64,000 nt of DNA from Pseudomonas chlororaphis (GTDB lineage: Bacteria > Pseudomonadota > Gammaproteobacteria > Pseudomonadales > Pseudomonadaceae), in the NCBI RefSeq assembly GCF_001921865.1, contig NZ_MSCT01000010.1, positions 1-64,000 of the forward strand. The letters are read 5' to 3'. Both the position numbers and the translations under genes were made by a program. This document shows, in pieces, positions 34,878 through 44,400 of this stretch (position 1 is the first letter of the stretch; each line of letters begins with the position of its first letter). A model generated the notes under the pieces. It did not search any database and had not been told where the DNA came from. It saw nothing but the letters and a program-made list of their open reading frames with translations.

Positions 34878-37800
34878 ATGAAAACTTCTCTGTGTTGCCT
34901 TGGGCTGACCCTCTGCCTGCTCGGTCAGTTGGGGAGTGTTTCGCCGGCACAGGCTGCGGTGCAAACCCTGAACCTCTTGGGTCGTTCGAACGGTGAACTG
35001 CCTTCGGTCGTTCTGGATGAAGCGGACTGGCGCTGGTTGCGCGATAAAGGATCACTGCGCCTGGGGGCATCGCTGCCGGACAGCGCGCCCTTCGGCATGA
35101 TCATCGGGGGCCAGGATTACGAGGGCATCACGGCCGATTATGCCGCGCTGCTGGCCGGCATGTTGCACATCAGGATCGAAGTGCTTCGTTATGATTCCCG
35201 GGCCGAGGCGATGCGGGCGCTCAGGGACGGTGAGCTGGATCTGGTGGGTACTGTCAACAGTTTCGATGGGACAGATCCGGAGCTGGCGCTCACCAGTCCC
35301 TATGTGCAGGCACCGTCGGTGCTGGTGACGCGCAGTGGCACCGACAAGGTGTTGGCGCCAGACCTGGCTGGCAATCGCCTTGCCGTCGTTGATCGCGTTC
35401 AGCCGACGGATGCGGCCACCGCAAACTACCCCGAGGCTGCGCTACAGCTGTACCCTTCGGCCCAGAGCGCGATCGGCGCCGTGGCATTCCATCAGGCGGA
35501 TGCGTATCTGGGCGATGCCGTCAGTACCCATTATCTGGTCGGCAAATACTTCTTCAATGACGTCCATCTGACGACGTTGTCGGGGGTGTTCAGCACGCAT
35601 TTCTCGTTCGCCCTGAATCAGCGCAACCGTCAGCTCCTGCAGATCATCAATGCGGCGCTGGAGGTGATCCCGATCGGCGATCGCATGACGATCCTGCGTC
35701 GGTGGGGAGCAGGGGACCTGAACGTTGCCAGCCTTGGCCCGCTCCAGTTCACAGAAGCCGAACAACGCTGGATGCACAAGCACCCTCGGCTGACAGTGGC
35801 CGTCAACGACGGTCTTCCGCCGGTCTCCTTTTTTGATGGGCAGGGTGAATTCCGGGGTATCGGCGCCGAGGTGCTGGCCAAGGTCAGCCAGCGCACGGGT
35901 CTGAAATTCGATGTCCTGCGCAGCAGCTCGATGGAGAAATTGATCGAGCAGGTCCGGGCCGGCAATGCGGATCTGATCGCGGCCTTCACCCCCAGCGCCG
36001 TCCGGGAAGGCGAACTGCGGTTCACCCGGCCTTATCTGACCAGCCCGTTTGTCCTGATCACGCAGGAGGGGGCAGACAGACCGCAATCGCTGGAAGGCAT
36101 GGTCGGCAAACGACTGGCGATGCGGCGTGGCAATGCGCTGAGTGAGTACATTCGTGGGACATTCCCGGGTATTCAACTGGTCGAGACAGCGACGTCGGCC
36201 GAGGCCTTGGCGTTGCTGGACAAAGGCGAAGCGGACGGTGCCCTCAATTCGCTGATCAACGGGCGATACATGATTCTGCGCCAGTACCGCGACCGTCTGC
36301 GGGTGGCCAGTGTTGTCGGTCCTGTGTCGGCACCGACCGGGTTCGCCACCGATCGTGGGGCGCTGGAGCTGTACTCGATTCTGGACAAGGCCCTGCAAAG
36401 CATTCCTCCGGAAGAACTGGATGAACTGACGAGCCGTTGGCGCCACGACGTGGTGATCGATAACGACAGCTGGTTGCACCATCGCTCGGCGGTCATCCAG
36501 GGGTTTGTCATTTTCGCGCTGTTGCTGATTCTGGCGGTGGTCTGGATCGTTCATCTGCGCAAACTGGTGTCTATCCGTATGAAGGCCGAGCTGGCGCTTA
36601 ACGACCAGATGGAATTCATGCGGGCCTTGATCGATGGCACCCCCCATCCGATTTACGTGCGCGACCGCGAAGGCCGACTGATCAGTTGCAACTCGGCCTA
36701 CCTGGACGCGCTGGGCCTGCCGCGCGAAGCCGTGATGGGCAAGCGTCTGATCGACAGCTCGGTGGTTGGGCATTCCGATGCTCAGACGTTCCAGGCTGAA
36801 TACGTCAAGGTCATGGAGAGCGGCACGCGATGGCTCCAGGATCGCACCTACATCCACACCGATGGCGTGGTGCACACGGTGTATCACTGGATGCTGCCGT
36901 ATCACACCAGTGAAGGCGTGGTGATGGGCATCATTGCTGGCTGGATCGACATCAGCGACCGTCAGCGCCTGATGGATCAATTGCAGAGTGCCAAGAAAAG
37001 CGCCGACGACGCCAACCGGGCGAAAACCACCTTTCTGGCGACCATGAGCCATGAAATCCGCACGCCGATGAATGCCGTGATCGGCATGCTCGAACTGGCG
37101 ATGAAGAAGGCCGATCAAGGCGTCATGGACCGGTTCGCAATCGAAGTGGCCTCAGGCGCGGCCCGGGGGTTGCTGGATCTGATCGGCGACATTCTCGACA
37201 TCGCACGCATCGAATCCGGGCGCCTGTCCCTGACCCCGGAACGGGCCAGCCTGCGTGAGTTGGTCGAATCGGTGGTGCGCATGTTCGAAGGGGTGGCGCG
37301 GCAGAAGGGGGTGCGGCTGTTGCTGGATTTCGACCTCAAGGCCTGTCGCGATGTCCTGATCGATCCCCTGCGTTTCAAACAGATCCTGTCCAACCTTCTG
37401 AGCAACGCGATCAAGTTCACCGACGAAGGCGAAGTGCGCTTGAGCGTTCAGACGGTACTCGGCGTGTGCGGCGAGCGCCTGGCGATTCATGTCCAGGTGA
37501 AGGATTCGGGCATTGGCATTTCGGCCGAAGATCAGGCGCTGCTGTTCAACCCGTTCGGCCAGGCCCGCAATAATCATCAGTCGGCGCGGGGTGGTTCGGG
37601 GTTGGGGCTGGTCATCAGCCGTACCCTGTGTGAAATGATGGACGGGCAATTGCACCTGACCAGCGTACCGGGCAAGGGCACACAGATTGATATCCGCCTG
37701 GATCTTCTGATCCTGCAACCTTTGCCCGCCGCCGAGTCGCCCGCGGCCGAACTCACGGGGCAGGCGAGTGTGCTGAACATTTTGGTGATCGACGATTACC

Positions 37801-38528
37801 CGGCCAACCGCTTGCTGCTCTCCCAGCAATTGTCTTACCTGGGTCACAGCGTCAGCGACGCCGAGGACGGCGCCCATGGCCTGCGCGCCTGGCGCAATGG
37901 CCATTTCGATGTGGTGATCACCGACTGCAACATGCCGGTCATGAACGGTTATGAATTGACGCGGGCCATCCGTGACGAAGAAAAGTCCTCGGGGGCCGAG
38001 CCTTGTTTGATCCTCGGTCTGACCGCCAATGCCCAGCCAGAGGAAAAAGACCGCTGCCTGGCAGAGGGGATGGACGACTGCCTTTTCAAACCGATCAGCC
38101 TGGGTGACCTGAGTGCCCGACTTGCCTCGGTGCAGTCCGGCTCGGAATCATCTACGCATGGCGCCCTGAGCCCTGTTGTCGAGGGCGACATCGATCTGAG
38201 CAGCCTGCAGCAACTGACCCGTGGCGATCACGGCGCGATCAGGAAGTTGCTGGGGGATCTGGCCAGCAGCAACGAAGAGGATATGTTGCGGCTCATCAAG
38301 CTGTTCGGCGAGCACGACTTGTCGGGGCTTTCCGATCTGGCCCATCGGGTCAAGGGCGGGGCGCGGATCATCAAGGCAGGCCGTCTGATCCTGTGCTGCG
38401 AGCAGTTGGAAACCGTCTGTATGGGGGCTGACGCTGACGCTCTGACAGAGGCGGTGGATGCGTTGCAACAAGCGATGGAGCAATTGATGCACACGCTGGA
38501 GCAACGTATCGGTGAGCCGGCGCTGTAG
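34878..38528 (+). CDS. BvgS/RocS1-like unorthodox hybrid sensor kinase
   Basis: This 1216-residue protein has the BvgS order. A signal peptide is followed by two Venus-flytrap (SBP_bac_3) periplasmic domains at about 45-285 and 295-530, a single TM at about 537-559 and a PAS domain at about 573-690. HisKA (His725 in FLATMSHEIRTPMN), HATPase (SNAIKF near 842, then GGSGLGLVIS), a receiver (Asp1016 in ITDCNMPVMNG) and HPt (His1156 in LAHRVKGG) come after. BvgS is 1238 residues. All four phosphorelay residues are present. The expected path is His-Asp-His-Asp to the neighbouring response regulator, and perhaps to the REC-EAL protein. The ligand of the flytrap domains is unknown. Confidence 0.94.
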   Translation: MKTSLCCLGLTLCLLGQLGSVSPAQAAVQTLNLLGRSNGELPSVVLDEADWRWLRDKGSLRLGASLPDSAPFGMIIGGQDYEGITADYAALLAGMLHIRIEVLRYDSRAEAMRALRDGELDLVGTVNSFDGTDPELALTSPYVQAPSVLVTRSGTDKVLAPDLAGNRLAVVDRVQPTDAATANYPEAALQLYPSAQSAIGAVAFHQADAYLGDAVSTHYLVGKYFFNDVHLTTLSGVFSTHFSFALNQRNRQLLQIINAALEVIPIGDRMTILRRWGAGDLNVASLGPLQFTEAEQRWMHKHPRLTVAVNDGLPPVSFFDGQGEFRGIGAEVLAKVSQRTGLKFDVLRSSSMEKLIEQVRAGNADLIAAFTPSAVREGELRFTRPYLTSPFVLITQEGADRPQSLEGMVGKRLAMRRGNALSEYIRGTFPGIQLVETATSAEALALLDKGEADGALNSLINGRYMILRQYRDRLRVASVVGPVSAPTGFATDRGALELYSILDKALQSIPPEELDELTSRWRHDVVIDNDSWLHHRSAVIQGFVIFALLLILAVVWIVHLRKLVSIRMKAELALNDQMEFMRALIDGTPHPIYVRDREGRLISCNSAYLDALGLPREAVMGKRLIDSSVVGHSDAQTFQAEYVKVMESGTRWLQDRTYIHTDGVVHTVYHWMLPYHTSEGVVMGIIAGWIDISDRQRLMDQLQSAKKSADDANRAKTTFLATMSHEIRTPMNAVIGMLELAMKKADQGVMDRFAIEVASGAARGLLDLIGDILDIARIESGRLSLTPERASLRELVESVVRMFEGVARQKGVRLLLDFDLKACRDVLIDPLRFKQILSNLLSNAIKFTDEGEVRLSVQTVLGVCGERLAIHVQVKDSGIGISAEDQALLFNPFGQARNNHQSARGGSGLGLVISRTLCEMMDGQLHLTSVPGKGTQIDIRLDLLILQPLPAAESPAAELTGQASVLNILVIDDYPANRLLLSQQLSYLGHSVSDAEDGAHGLRAWRNGHFDVVITDCNMPVMNGYELTRAIRDEEKSSGAEPCLILGLTANAQPEEKDRCLAEGMDDCLFKPISLGDLSARLASVQSGSESSTHGALSPVVEGDIDLSSLQQLTRGDHGAIRKLLGDLASSNEEDMLRLIKLFGEHDLSGLSDLAHRVKGGARIIKAGRLILCCEQLETVCMGADADALTEAVDALQQAMEQLMHTLEQRIGEPAL

Positions 38529-38975
38529 TTTTTTGCATCACTTCCCGACGTGGGGCCGAAAAGCCGCGGCTCCGGTATGCAGATGCCTGGGTACGCCATT
38601 CATGTGTATGCGGTCCTTCTCCTTGTCAGGGGGACTGCCTGGTTCACCCGGCCCCCCGCACATCCAGTTGCCCGCTGACGTCCTGGCGATCAGCCGATTT
38701 GAGCCTGCCACGACGGGGCGCACTATCGGGGTAGAAGAGGTGTGCAGGGCTGTGAGTGTCGAGGGCTGTGGCGCCGACGATGTCGCCGCCGGATAGATGC
38801 TACTCAGATGGACGCTGTTGGCATCGCCGGCATGCAGTTGACCGTCGCGCCGGCTGCCGCAGTGCCGCAAAATTTTAACGTTTTAATAAAGTTGCGTTAT
38901 CAACGAGGCCGTTGTTGATGGCGGATGGGCGTGTGAGTGGAGTGTTGGTGGGGGCGCCTGATAGGGAATCACGTA
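38529..38975. other. Intergenic region without recognisable gene
   Basis: About 450 bp with no convincing gene on either strand. A frame of 110 codons on the minus strand (38538-38870) lacks a ribosome site or domain. AT-rich DNA near 38867-38900 (ATTTTAACGTTTTAATAAAG) resembles a promoter, but no gene to the right uses it on this strand. Confidence 0.4.
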
Positions 38976-39356
38976 CTACACACGGTTGAACATGATGTTG
39001 TTTTCCTTGGCAATCAGTTGCGCGCGCTCCACTTTCAATTTCAGGGCGTTTGCAGCCGCCTGCAGGGATCGTCCGGATTCAGCCAGTTCCCGCAGAGCGG
39101 GGGCAAATTTCGCGCGTTCGGCCCGCTGGACTTTTTGATGACCCGCGACAGGCCTCTCGGAAAGGAGCCCGCTATGGCCTGACGGGATGTTCTGGATCGT
39201 TTTTCCGGCGGCAAGAAACGCCTCTTTGGACTTTTCCAGGTCAGAAATAATGGCTGCGCGTGGGGCGGACATGGGGTCGTCAATCACTGCAAATATCCTA
39301 TCGGCTTCATACGTTGCTTTTGGAGAGATAAAAAGACGTGAGTGCCTCGCCAACAT
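38976..39356 (-). CDS. Hypothetical protein with a C-terminal helix-turn-helix-like stretch
   Basis: This 126-residue reading frame runs from ATG 39356; an alternative start is ATG 39272 (97 residues). The C-terminal 35 residues (RELAESGRSLQAAANALKL, then KVERAQLIAKENNI) look like a helix-turn-helix that could bind DNA. No family is recognised and no strong ribosome site is seen, so coding status is uncertain. It lies between the hybrid kinase and the second EAL gene. Confidence 0.5.
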   Translation of the reverse strand: MLARHSRLFISPKATYEADRIFAVIDDPMSAPRAAIISDLEKSKEAFLAAGKTIQNIPSGHSGLLSERPVAGHQKVQRAERAKFAPALRELAESGRSLQAAANALKLKVERAQLIAKENNIMFNRV

Positions 39357-39419
39357 AAATGTCGGGAAAGTACGTTCAGAGCGTCATGAGTGGCGGCGAA
39401 CTTCCGGTTTGTGTTCCCT

Positions 39420-39716
39420 TCACTTGTTAAGTTGTTTCAATAACTGTTCGATCTGTAGTGTCAGATTCTGGCGGGTGGCGCTACCCCTTTCGCAATCTTC
39501 GCCGTGCCACGATTGGCTGTGCGCGATCAGCAACTCAAGATTTTTTTTGTGTCGCCTAAGCAGGACTCGTAGTTGTCTTCGATCTTTAGTCATGTCCGAC
39601 TCGGTCTGGAGAGGTTGGCCGATATCCATAGCCAATTGATGCGCAAACGTTAATGAAGGCCGCAATGCACTGTCTGTAGGAAAATTCGCAACGATCAAAC
39701 ACGCCTGCGGGGTCAT
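39420..39716 (-). CDS. Hypothetical small basic protein
   Basis: This 98-residue frame has a basic, helix-rich C-terminal half (KDRRQLRVLLRRHKKNLELL, then TLQIEQLLKQLNK). No domain is recognised. If real, its start lies 29 bp from the paired palindromes at 39745, so it could be divergently controlled by them. The call is tentative. Confidence 0.4.
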   Translation of the reverse strand: MTPQACLIVANFPTDSALRPSLTFAHQLAMDIGQPLQTESDMTKDRRQLRVLLRRHKKNLELLIAHSQSWHGEDCERGSATRQNLTLQIEQLLKQLNK

Positions 39717-39744
39717 AGTCGGCGGTAATACTCCGGTTTTTCGC

Positions 39745-39779
39745 TAGGAAATTTCCTACTTTCAGAAGGAAGTTTCCTA
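39745..39779. promoter_or_regulatory. Pair of TAGGAAATTTCCTA palindromes, 21 bp apart
   Basis: TAGGAAATTTCCTA at 39745-39758 and AAGGAAGTTTCCTA at 39766-39779 start exactly 21 bp apart, two helical turns. A -35-like TTGACC begins 10 bp downstream at 39790. This fits activator dimers stacked on one DNA face upstream of the second EAL gene. Confidence 0.8.
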
Positions 39780-39839
39780 GAGATGCCGGTTGACCAAGTC
39801 CGGACAATTGGCTCATTCCTTTCAGAGTGAGCTGCTTCC

Positions 39840-41042
39840 ATGCCCATGCTCCCGCTACGTATTCTGGTTCTTGGCGACATGGCCTCCCATTCTTTGATGG
39901 TGGCCAACGTGCTACGGCAATCTGGATGCCAGGAAGTCTTTGTTGCCGTGGATGAGGGGCAGGCACTCGCGAGTCTCGAACAGATCGGTCCGGTGGATGT
40001 CACGCTTTGCGTCTTGCGCAAGGAGGGCGGGGGCACCCTGGACCTTTTGCAGGCCATGGGCCGTTCCGGGCTGGCAGGGTCGATCATCATCAGCAGTACG
40101 CTGTCGGCCGATGCGCGCAGTGTGCTGGGGCAATTGATTGCGCTTTTGGGCATGGCGCTGCTGGGCGATGTCAACAAGCCTTTGCAGCCCGGGGCATTGC
40201 AGCTGTTGCTGGCCAAGCACTGGAACGAACCCATCAACGAAGCGGGCGTGTTGCCTGTCGTGCCGGCCACCGAAGAAGAGGTGCGTCGGGCCCTCGCCGG
40301 CCATCAATTGCACACGTACTTCCAGCCCAAGTTCAATCTGCGGACGGGAGGCGTGTGCAGCATCGAAGCCCTGGCGCGCTGGCACCATCCGTTCAAAGGT
40401 GTCTTGCCGCCCTCGGTGTTCATGCCGGTTATCGAACGTTGCGGATGGCTGGATGAGTTGCTGTTCCTGCAACTGGAACAAGGGCTGAGGCTCCAGCGCC
40501 AGGCACTCGATCAAGGGTTTGCCCTGAACGTCGCGTTCAATCTGCATGCGGGGCAACTGGTCAACCCGGAACTCCCGGGCCGGATTCAGACCATATTGGC
40601 GGCTCATGATCTACCCGGCTCCGGGCTGACCTTCGAGCTGACCGAAACGGGGTTGCTCGAAGCACCGGCTATCAGCCTGGAAAGCCTGGTGCGCCTGCGA
40701 ATGATGGGCTGCAGCCTGTCTATCGATGACTTCGGCGCGGGTTTTTCTTCGTTGCAGCGGCTGTGCCAGTTGCCGTTCAACGAAATCAAACTCGATGGCG
40801 AGTTCGTGCGCGGGCTCAGACATGAACCGCGCCGCCGTGCCGTTATCAGCAGCACTCTGGCGCTCGGCGAAGCGCTGGGCATGTCGGTGGTGGTCGAAGG
40901 GATTGAAACCGAAGAACAGCGCACAGTGTTGTTGGAACTTGGTTGTACACAAGGGCAGGGCTACTTGTGCGCGCGGCCGATGTCGGCGGCCAGTTTGTTG
41001 AACTGGCTGGATCTTCAGCGAGGGGCAGAGGCCAGTTATTAA
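39840..41042 (+). CDS. RocR-like EAL protein with degenerate receiver
   Basis: This 400-residue paralogue of the 32908 protein keeps an intact EAL domain: SIEALARWHHP, FNLHAGQ, FELTETGLLEAP, SIDDFGAGFSSL, IKLDGEF, VVEGIETEEQ and GQGYLCARP. In the receiver, the usual acidic pair reads LVLGD and the phosphoacceptor region reads TLCVLRKEGG, where the paralogue has VFCDLSN. The Asp is therefore lost and phosphorylation at that site is not expected. It may be a constitutive or allosterically held phosphodiesterase. Expression is probably switched by the paired palindromes upstream, rather than activity by phosphorylation. Confidence 0.9.
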   Translation: MPMLPLRILVLGDMASHSLMVANVLRQSGCQEVFVAVDEGQALASLEQIGPVDVTLCVLRKEGGGTLDLLQAMGRSGLAGSIIISSTLSADARSVLGQLIALLGMALLGDVNKPLQPGALQLLLAKHWNEPINEAGVLPVVPATEEEVRRALAGHQLHTYFQPKFNLRTGGVCSIEALARWHHPFKGVLPPSVFMPVIERCGWLDELLFLQLEQGLRLQRQALDQGFALNVAFNLHAGQLVNPELPGRIQTILAAHDLPGSGLTFELTETGLLEAPAISLESLVRLRMMGCSLSIDDFGAGFSSLQRLCQLPFNEIKLDGEFVRGLRHEPRRRAVISSTLALGEALGMSVVVEGIETEEQRTVLLELGCTQGQGYLCARPMSAASLLNWLDLQRGAEASY

Positions 41043-41090
41043 GTGGCTTATTCACGTACGCAATGAATGAATTGATTCGGAAAACGCATA

Positions 41091-41129
41091 ACGCCAAAGA
41101 CATTTATTACATGTTCTTTGGCGTTTTTT
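41091..41129 (+). terminator. Rho-independent terminator after the second EAL gene
   Basis: ACGCCAAAGA (41091-41100) pairs with TCTTTGGCGT (41115-41124) and is followed by a T-run to 41129. It separates the EAL gene from the adhesin promoter. Confidence 0.85.
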
Positions 41130-41156
41130 ATGGGCGTATTTCTGATGTGCGTTAGC

Positions 41157-41191
41157 TAGGAAATTTCCTACAAACAGCAGGAAATTTCCTA
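41157..41191. promoter_or_regulatory. Pair of TAGGAAATTTCCTA palindromes upstream of the adhesin
   Basis: TAGGAAATTTCCTA (41157-41170) and CAGGAAATTTCCTA (41178-41191) again start 21 bp apart. A promoter-like TTCACC (41198) and TACGAT (41220) with 16-bp spacing follows immediately, so the second site abuts the -35 as in class II activation. Confidence 0.85.
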
Positions 41192-41388
41192 ACTGAATTC
41201 ACCGTGCAACTCGAGAAAATACGATCACTTGATTCCATTGTGATGCTTGTTCGCTACGTAAAACGAAGTTCGATTCTCGTCGTTTCCGGATGTGAGTCGA
41301 GAGTTGTCGGCAAGGTTTTTTATCCGCAATCGAATTAAACGCGAAAGTTATCACGCCATGGATGACGCAGATTTCGGAGGTTGGCTCA

Positions 41389-41403
41389 ATGCCAGTTGAG
41401 TGA
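41389..41403 (+). other. Four-codon minicistron coupled to the adhesin start
   Basis: A strong Shine-Dalgarno site (GGAGG, 41376-41380) sits 8 bases before ATG CCA GTT GAG TGA. The TGA overlaps the adhesin ATG at 41403 as TGATG. The adhesin's own ATG is 22 bases from GGAGG, too far for direct use. Confidence 0.55.
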
Positions 41404-44400
41404 TGAATAGAATATTTTCGGTAGTGTGGAATACATCGCTGGGTTGCTGGGTAGTTGTTTCGGAACTTGCCAGCAAGAAGGCCAAGAGTGGGCCGGCAGG
41501 GCAGCGTAACCGGGGGGGGATAGTCTTTCCTGCATGGCTCGGACAATTGTGCTCGCTGAGTCCACTGGTCGTGGCCTTGAGTTTAGTCGGCGGATGGTCT
41601 GAGCCAGGATATGCGGCCGTTTATGTGCCATCAGGATCATGCGTTACCGGCACTGGTGCTGCCGTTGGCAGGTCCCCTGACGCAGGGGGGACCACCGCCC
41701 CAACGGGCGATACGGGTACTTATGCGACCATTACAGGTTGCGGTGCTGATGGGCACGGTGTCACTGCAGCCACTACCTATGGCAGTCTTTCCGATGTTAC
41801 GGGGGCGGGTGGGGCAGCGTTCGGCTTTCTTGCCAGTGCCGCGAAGTGGGGGACCGCGCTGGGGTTGGAGTCCATTGCATCGGGTATCGCAAGTACCGCC
41901 GCGGGTTTTGGTAGCAATGCGCTTGGCGTCAATAGCGTGGCCATCGGTGGTTCGGCCGCCAACTCGGCCGGCACTGCTGCGCTTACTGTGGCCAACTCCA
42001 CCACTGCGTCCGACGACGGTGCGATTGCCATCGGGAGTAACACAACCCGCGGAGCCCAGGCCGGAGCGAAAAACTCCATCGCTCTTGGTGCCGAATCAAC
42101 GGTGGCAGCTGCCGCCAGTTCCGCTGTTGCAATCGGGCAGTTGGCATCCGCGACCGTCGCCAATAGCGTGGCACTGGGTTCGAACTCATCAGCCACCGGC
42201 TCCACGCTGAGTACTCTCGCTTATGGTGTCGGTGGCTCGGCGACGGCGGGCGGTGAAGTGAACATCGCCAACGGCGCCAGCGGCCGTCGTATTACTGGTC
42301 TTGCCGCCGGAGCCAATGCGACGGATGCCGTCAACGTCAGCCAACTGAACAAGGTCGGTCAGGACACGGCGACCGCTCTGGGGGGCGGCGCGGCACTCAA
42401 TGCGACCACGGGGGCATGGACGGCGCCGAGCTATTCGACCAACAGCATCAGCGCGACCGGTGCCAACACCGGTCCATTGGTCAGCAACAACGTTGGTGCA
42501 GCACTGACCAACCTCAACACCAGCGTGACCAACACGGCAGCCGTGGCGGTGAAGTACGACGATGCCGCGACTAAAACCCAGGTGACCTTCAACCCGGCGG
42601 GTACGGCGGTCAAGTTGACCAATATCGCGGTGGGTGCCTTGACCGCCACCAGCACCGATGCGGTGAATGGCAGCCAGTTGTTTGCGAGCAACCAGAACAT
42701 GGCGTCGGCCCTGGGCGGCGGCGCGACGGTCAACGCGACAACCGGTGCGTGGACGGCGCCGAGTTATTCCACCAACAGCATCAGCGTCACAGGGGGCAAC
42801 ACCGGCCCATTGGTCAGCAGCGACGTCGGCGCGGCATTGACCAATCTCAATACCAGCGTGACCAACACCGCTGCCGTGGCGGTGAAATACGACGATGCCA
42901 CCACTAAAACTCAGGTGACCTTCAACCCGGCAGGCAGCTCGGTGAAATTGACCAATGTCGCGGCCGGAACCTTGAACGCCACCAGCACCGACGCGGTGAA
43001 CGGCTCGCAGCTGTTCGCGACCAACCAGACCGTCGACAACATCGTCAACAACGGCGCGGGCATCAAGTATTTCCACAGCAATTCAGCCCTGGCCGACAGC
43101 AGTGCGGCGGGCCAGGACAGCGTAGCCATCGGCCCGCTCGCGAGTGCGACCATTGCCAACGGCGTAGCGCTGGGCGCCAACTCGTCGGCCACGGGCACAA
43201 CGTTGGCCAATGCGGCTTATGGCGTTGGCGGGGTGGCGACTGGGGGCGAAGTGAACATCGCCAACGGCGCTGATGGTCGTCGCATCACTGGCCTTGCTGC
43301 TGGTTCCAGCGCGACCGATGCCGTCAATGTCAGCCAACTGAATAAAGCAGGGCAAGACATCGCGACGGCTCTAGGCGGCGCAGCGCTTGATGCAACCACC
43401 GGCGTGTGGACAGCACCGAGTTATTCCACCAACAGCATCAGTGCAACCGGTGCCAACACCGGCCCATTGGTCAGCAACAACGTCGGCGCTGCATTGACCA
43501 ATCTCAATACCAGCGTGACCAACACCGCTGCCGTGGCGGTGAAATACGACGATGCCACCACTAAAACTCAGGTGACCTTCAACCCGGCAGGCAGCTCGGT
43601 GAAATTGACCAATGTCGCGGCCGGAACCTTGAACGCCACCAGCACCGACGCAGTGAACGGCTCGCAGCTGTTCGCGACCAACCAGACCGTCGACAACCTG
43701 GTCAACAACGGCGCGGGCATCAAGTACTTTCACAGCAACTCGACCCTCGCCGACAGTAACGCAACCGGCCAGGACAGTGTGGCGATGGGACCAGCCGCTG
43801 TTTCCAGTGGTGCCAACAGCGTTGCGCTGGGCAACGGCGCTGCGGCCGGTTTCGACAGCAGCGTTGCCTTGGGCGCCGGCTCATCCGCAACGGGCACAAC
43901 ATTGGCCAATGCGGCTTATGGCGTTGGCGGTGCGGCGACAGGTGGTGAAGTGAACATCGCCAACGGCGCTGATGGCCGTCGTATTACTGGCCTTGCCGCC
44001 GGCTCCAGCGCGACCGATGCCGTCAACGTCAGCCAACTGAATAAAGCAGGGCAGGACACGGCGACCGCTCTGGGCGGTGGTGCGGCGCTTGATGCATCCA
44101 CCGGTGCATGGACGGCGCCGAGCTATTCGACCAATGGCATCAGCGCGACCGGTGCCAACACCGGCCCGCTGGTCAGCAACAACGTCGGCGCGGCACTTAG
44201 CGATCTCAACACCAGCGTGACCAACACGGCTGCCGTGGCGGTGAAATACGACGATGCCACCACTAAAACCCAGGTGACCTTCAACCCGGCGGGCACGGCG
44301 GTGAAGTTGACCAATGTCGCAGCCGGAACCTTGAACGCCACCAGCACCGACGCAGTGAACGGCTCGCAGCTGTTCGCGACCAACCAGACCGTCGACAACC

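Noticed and set aside
38538..38870. 110-codon minus-strand frame downstream of the hybrid kinase
   Set aside because: No ribosome site, no domain and low-complexity composition.
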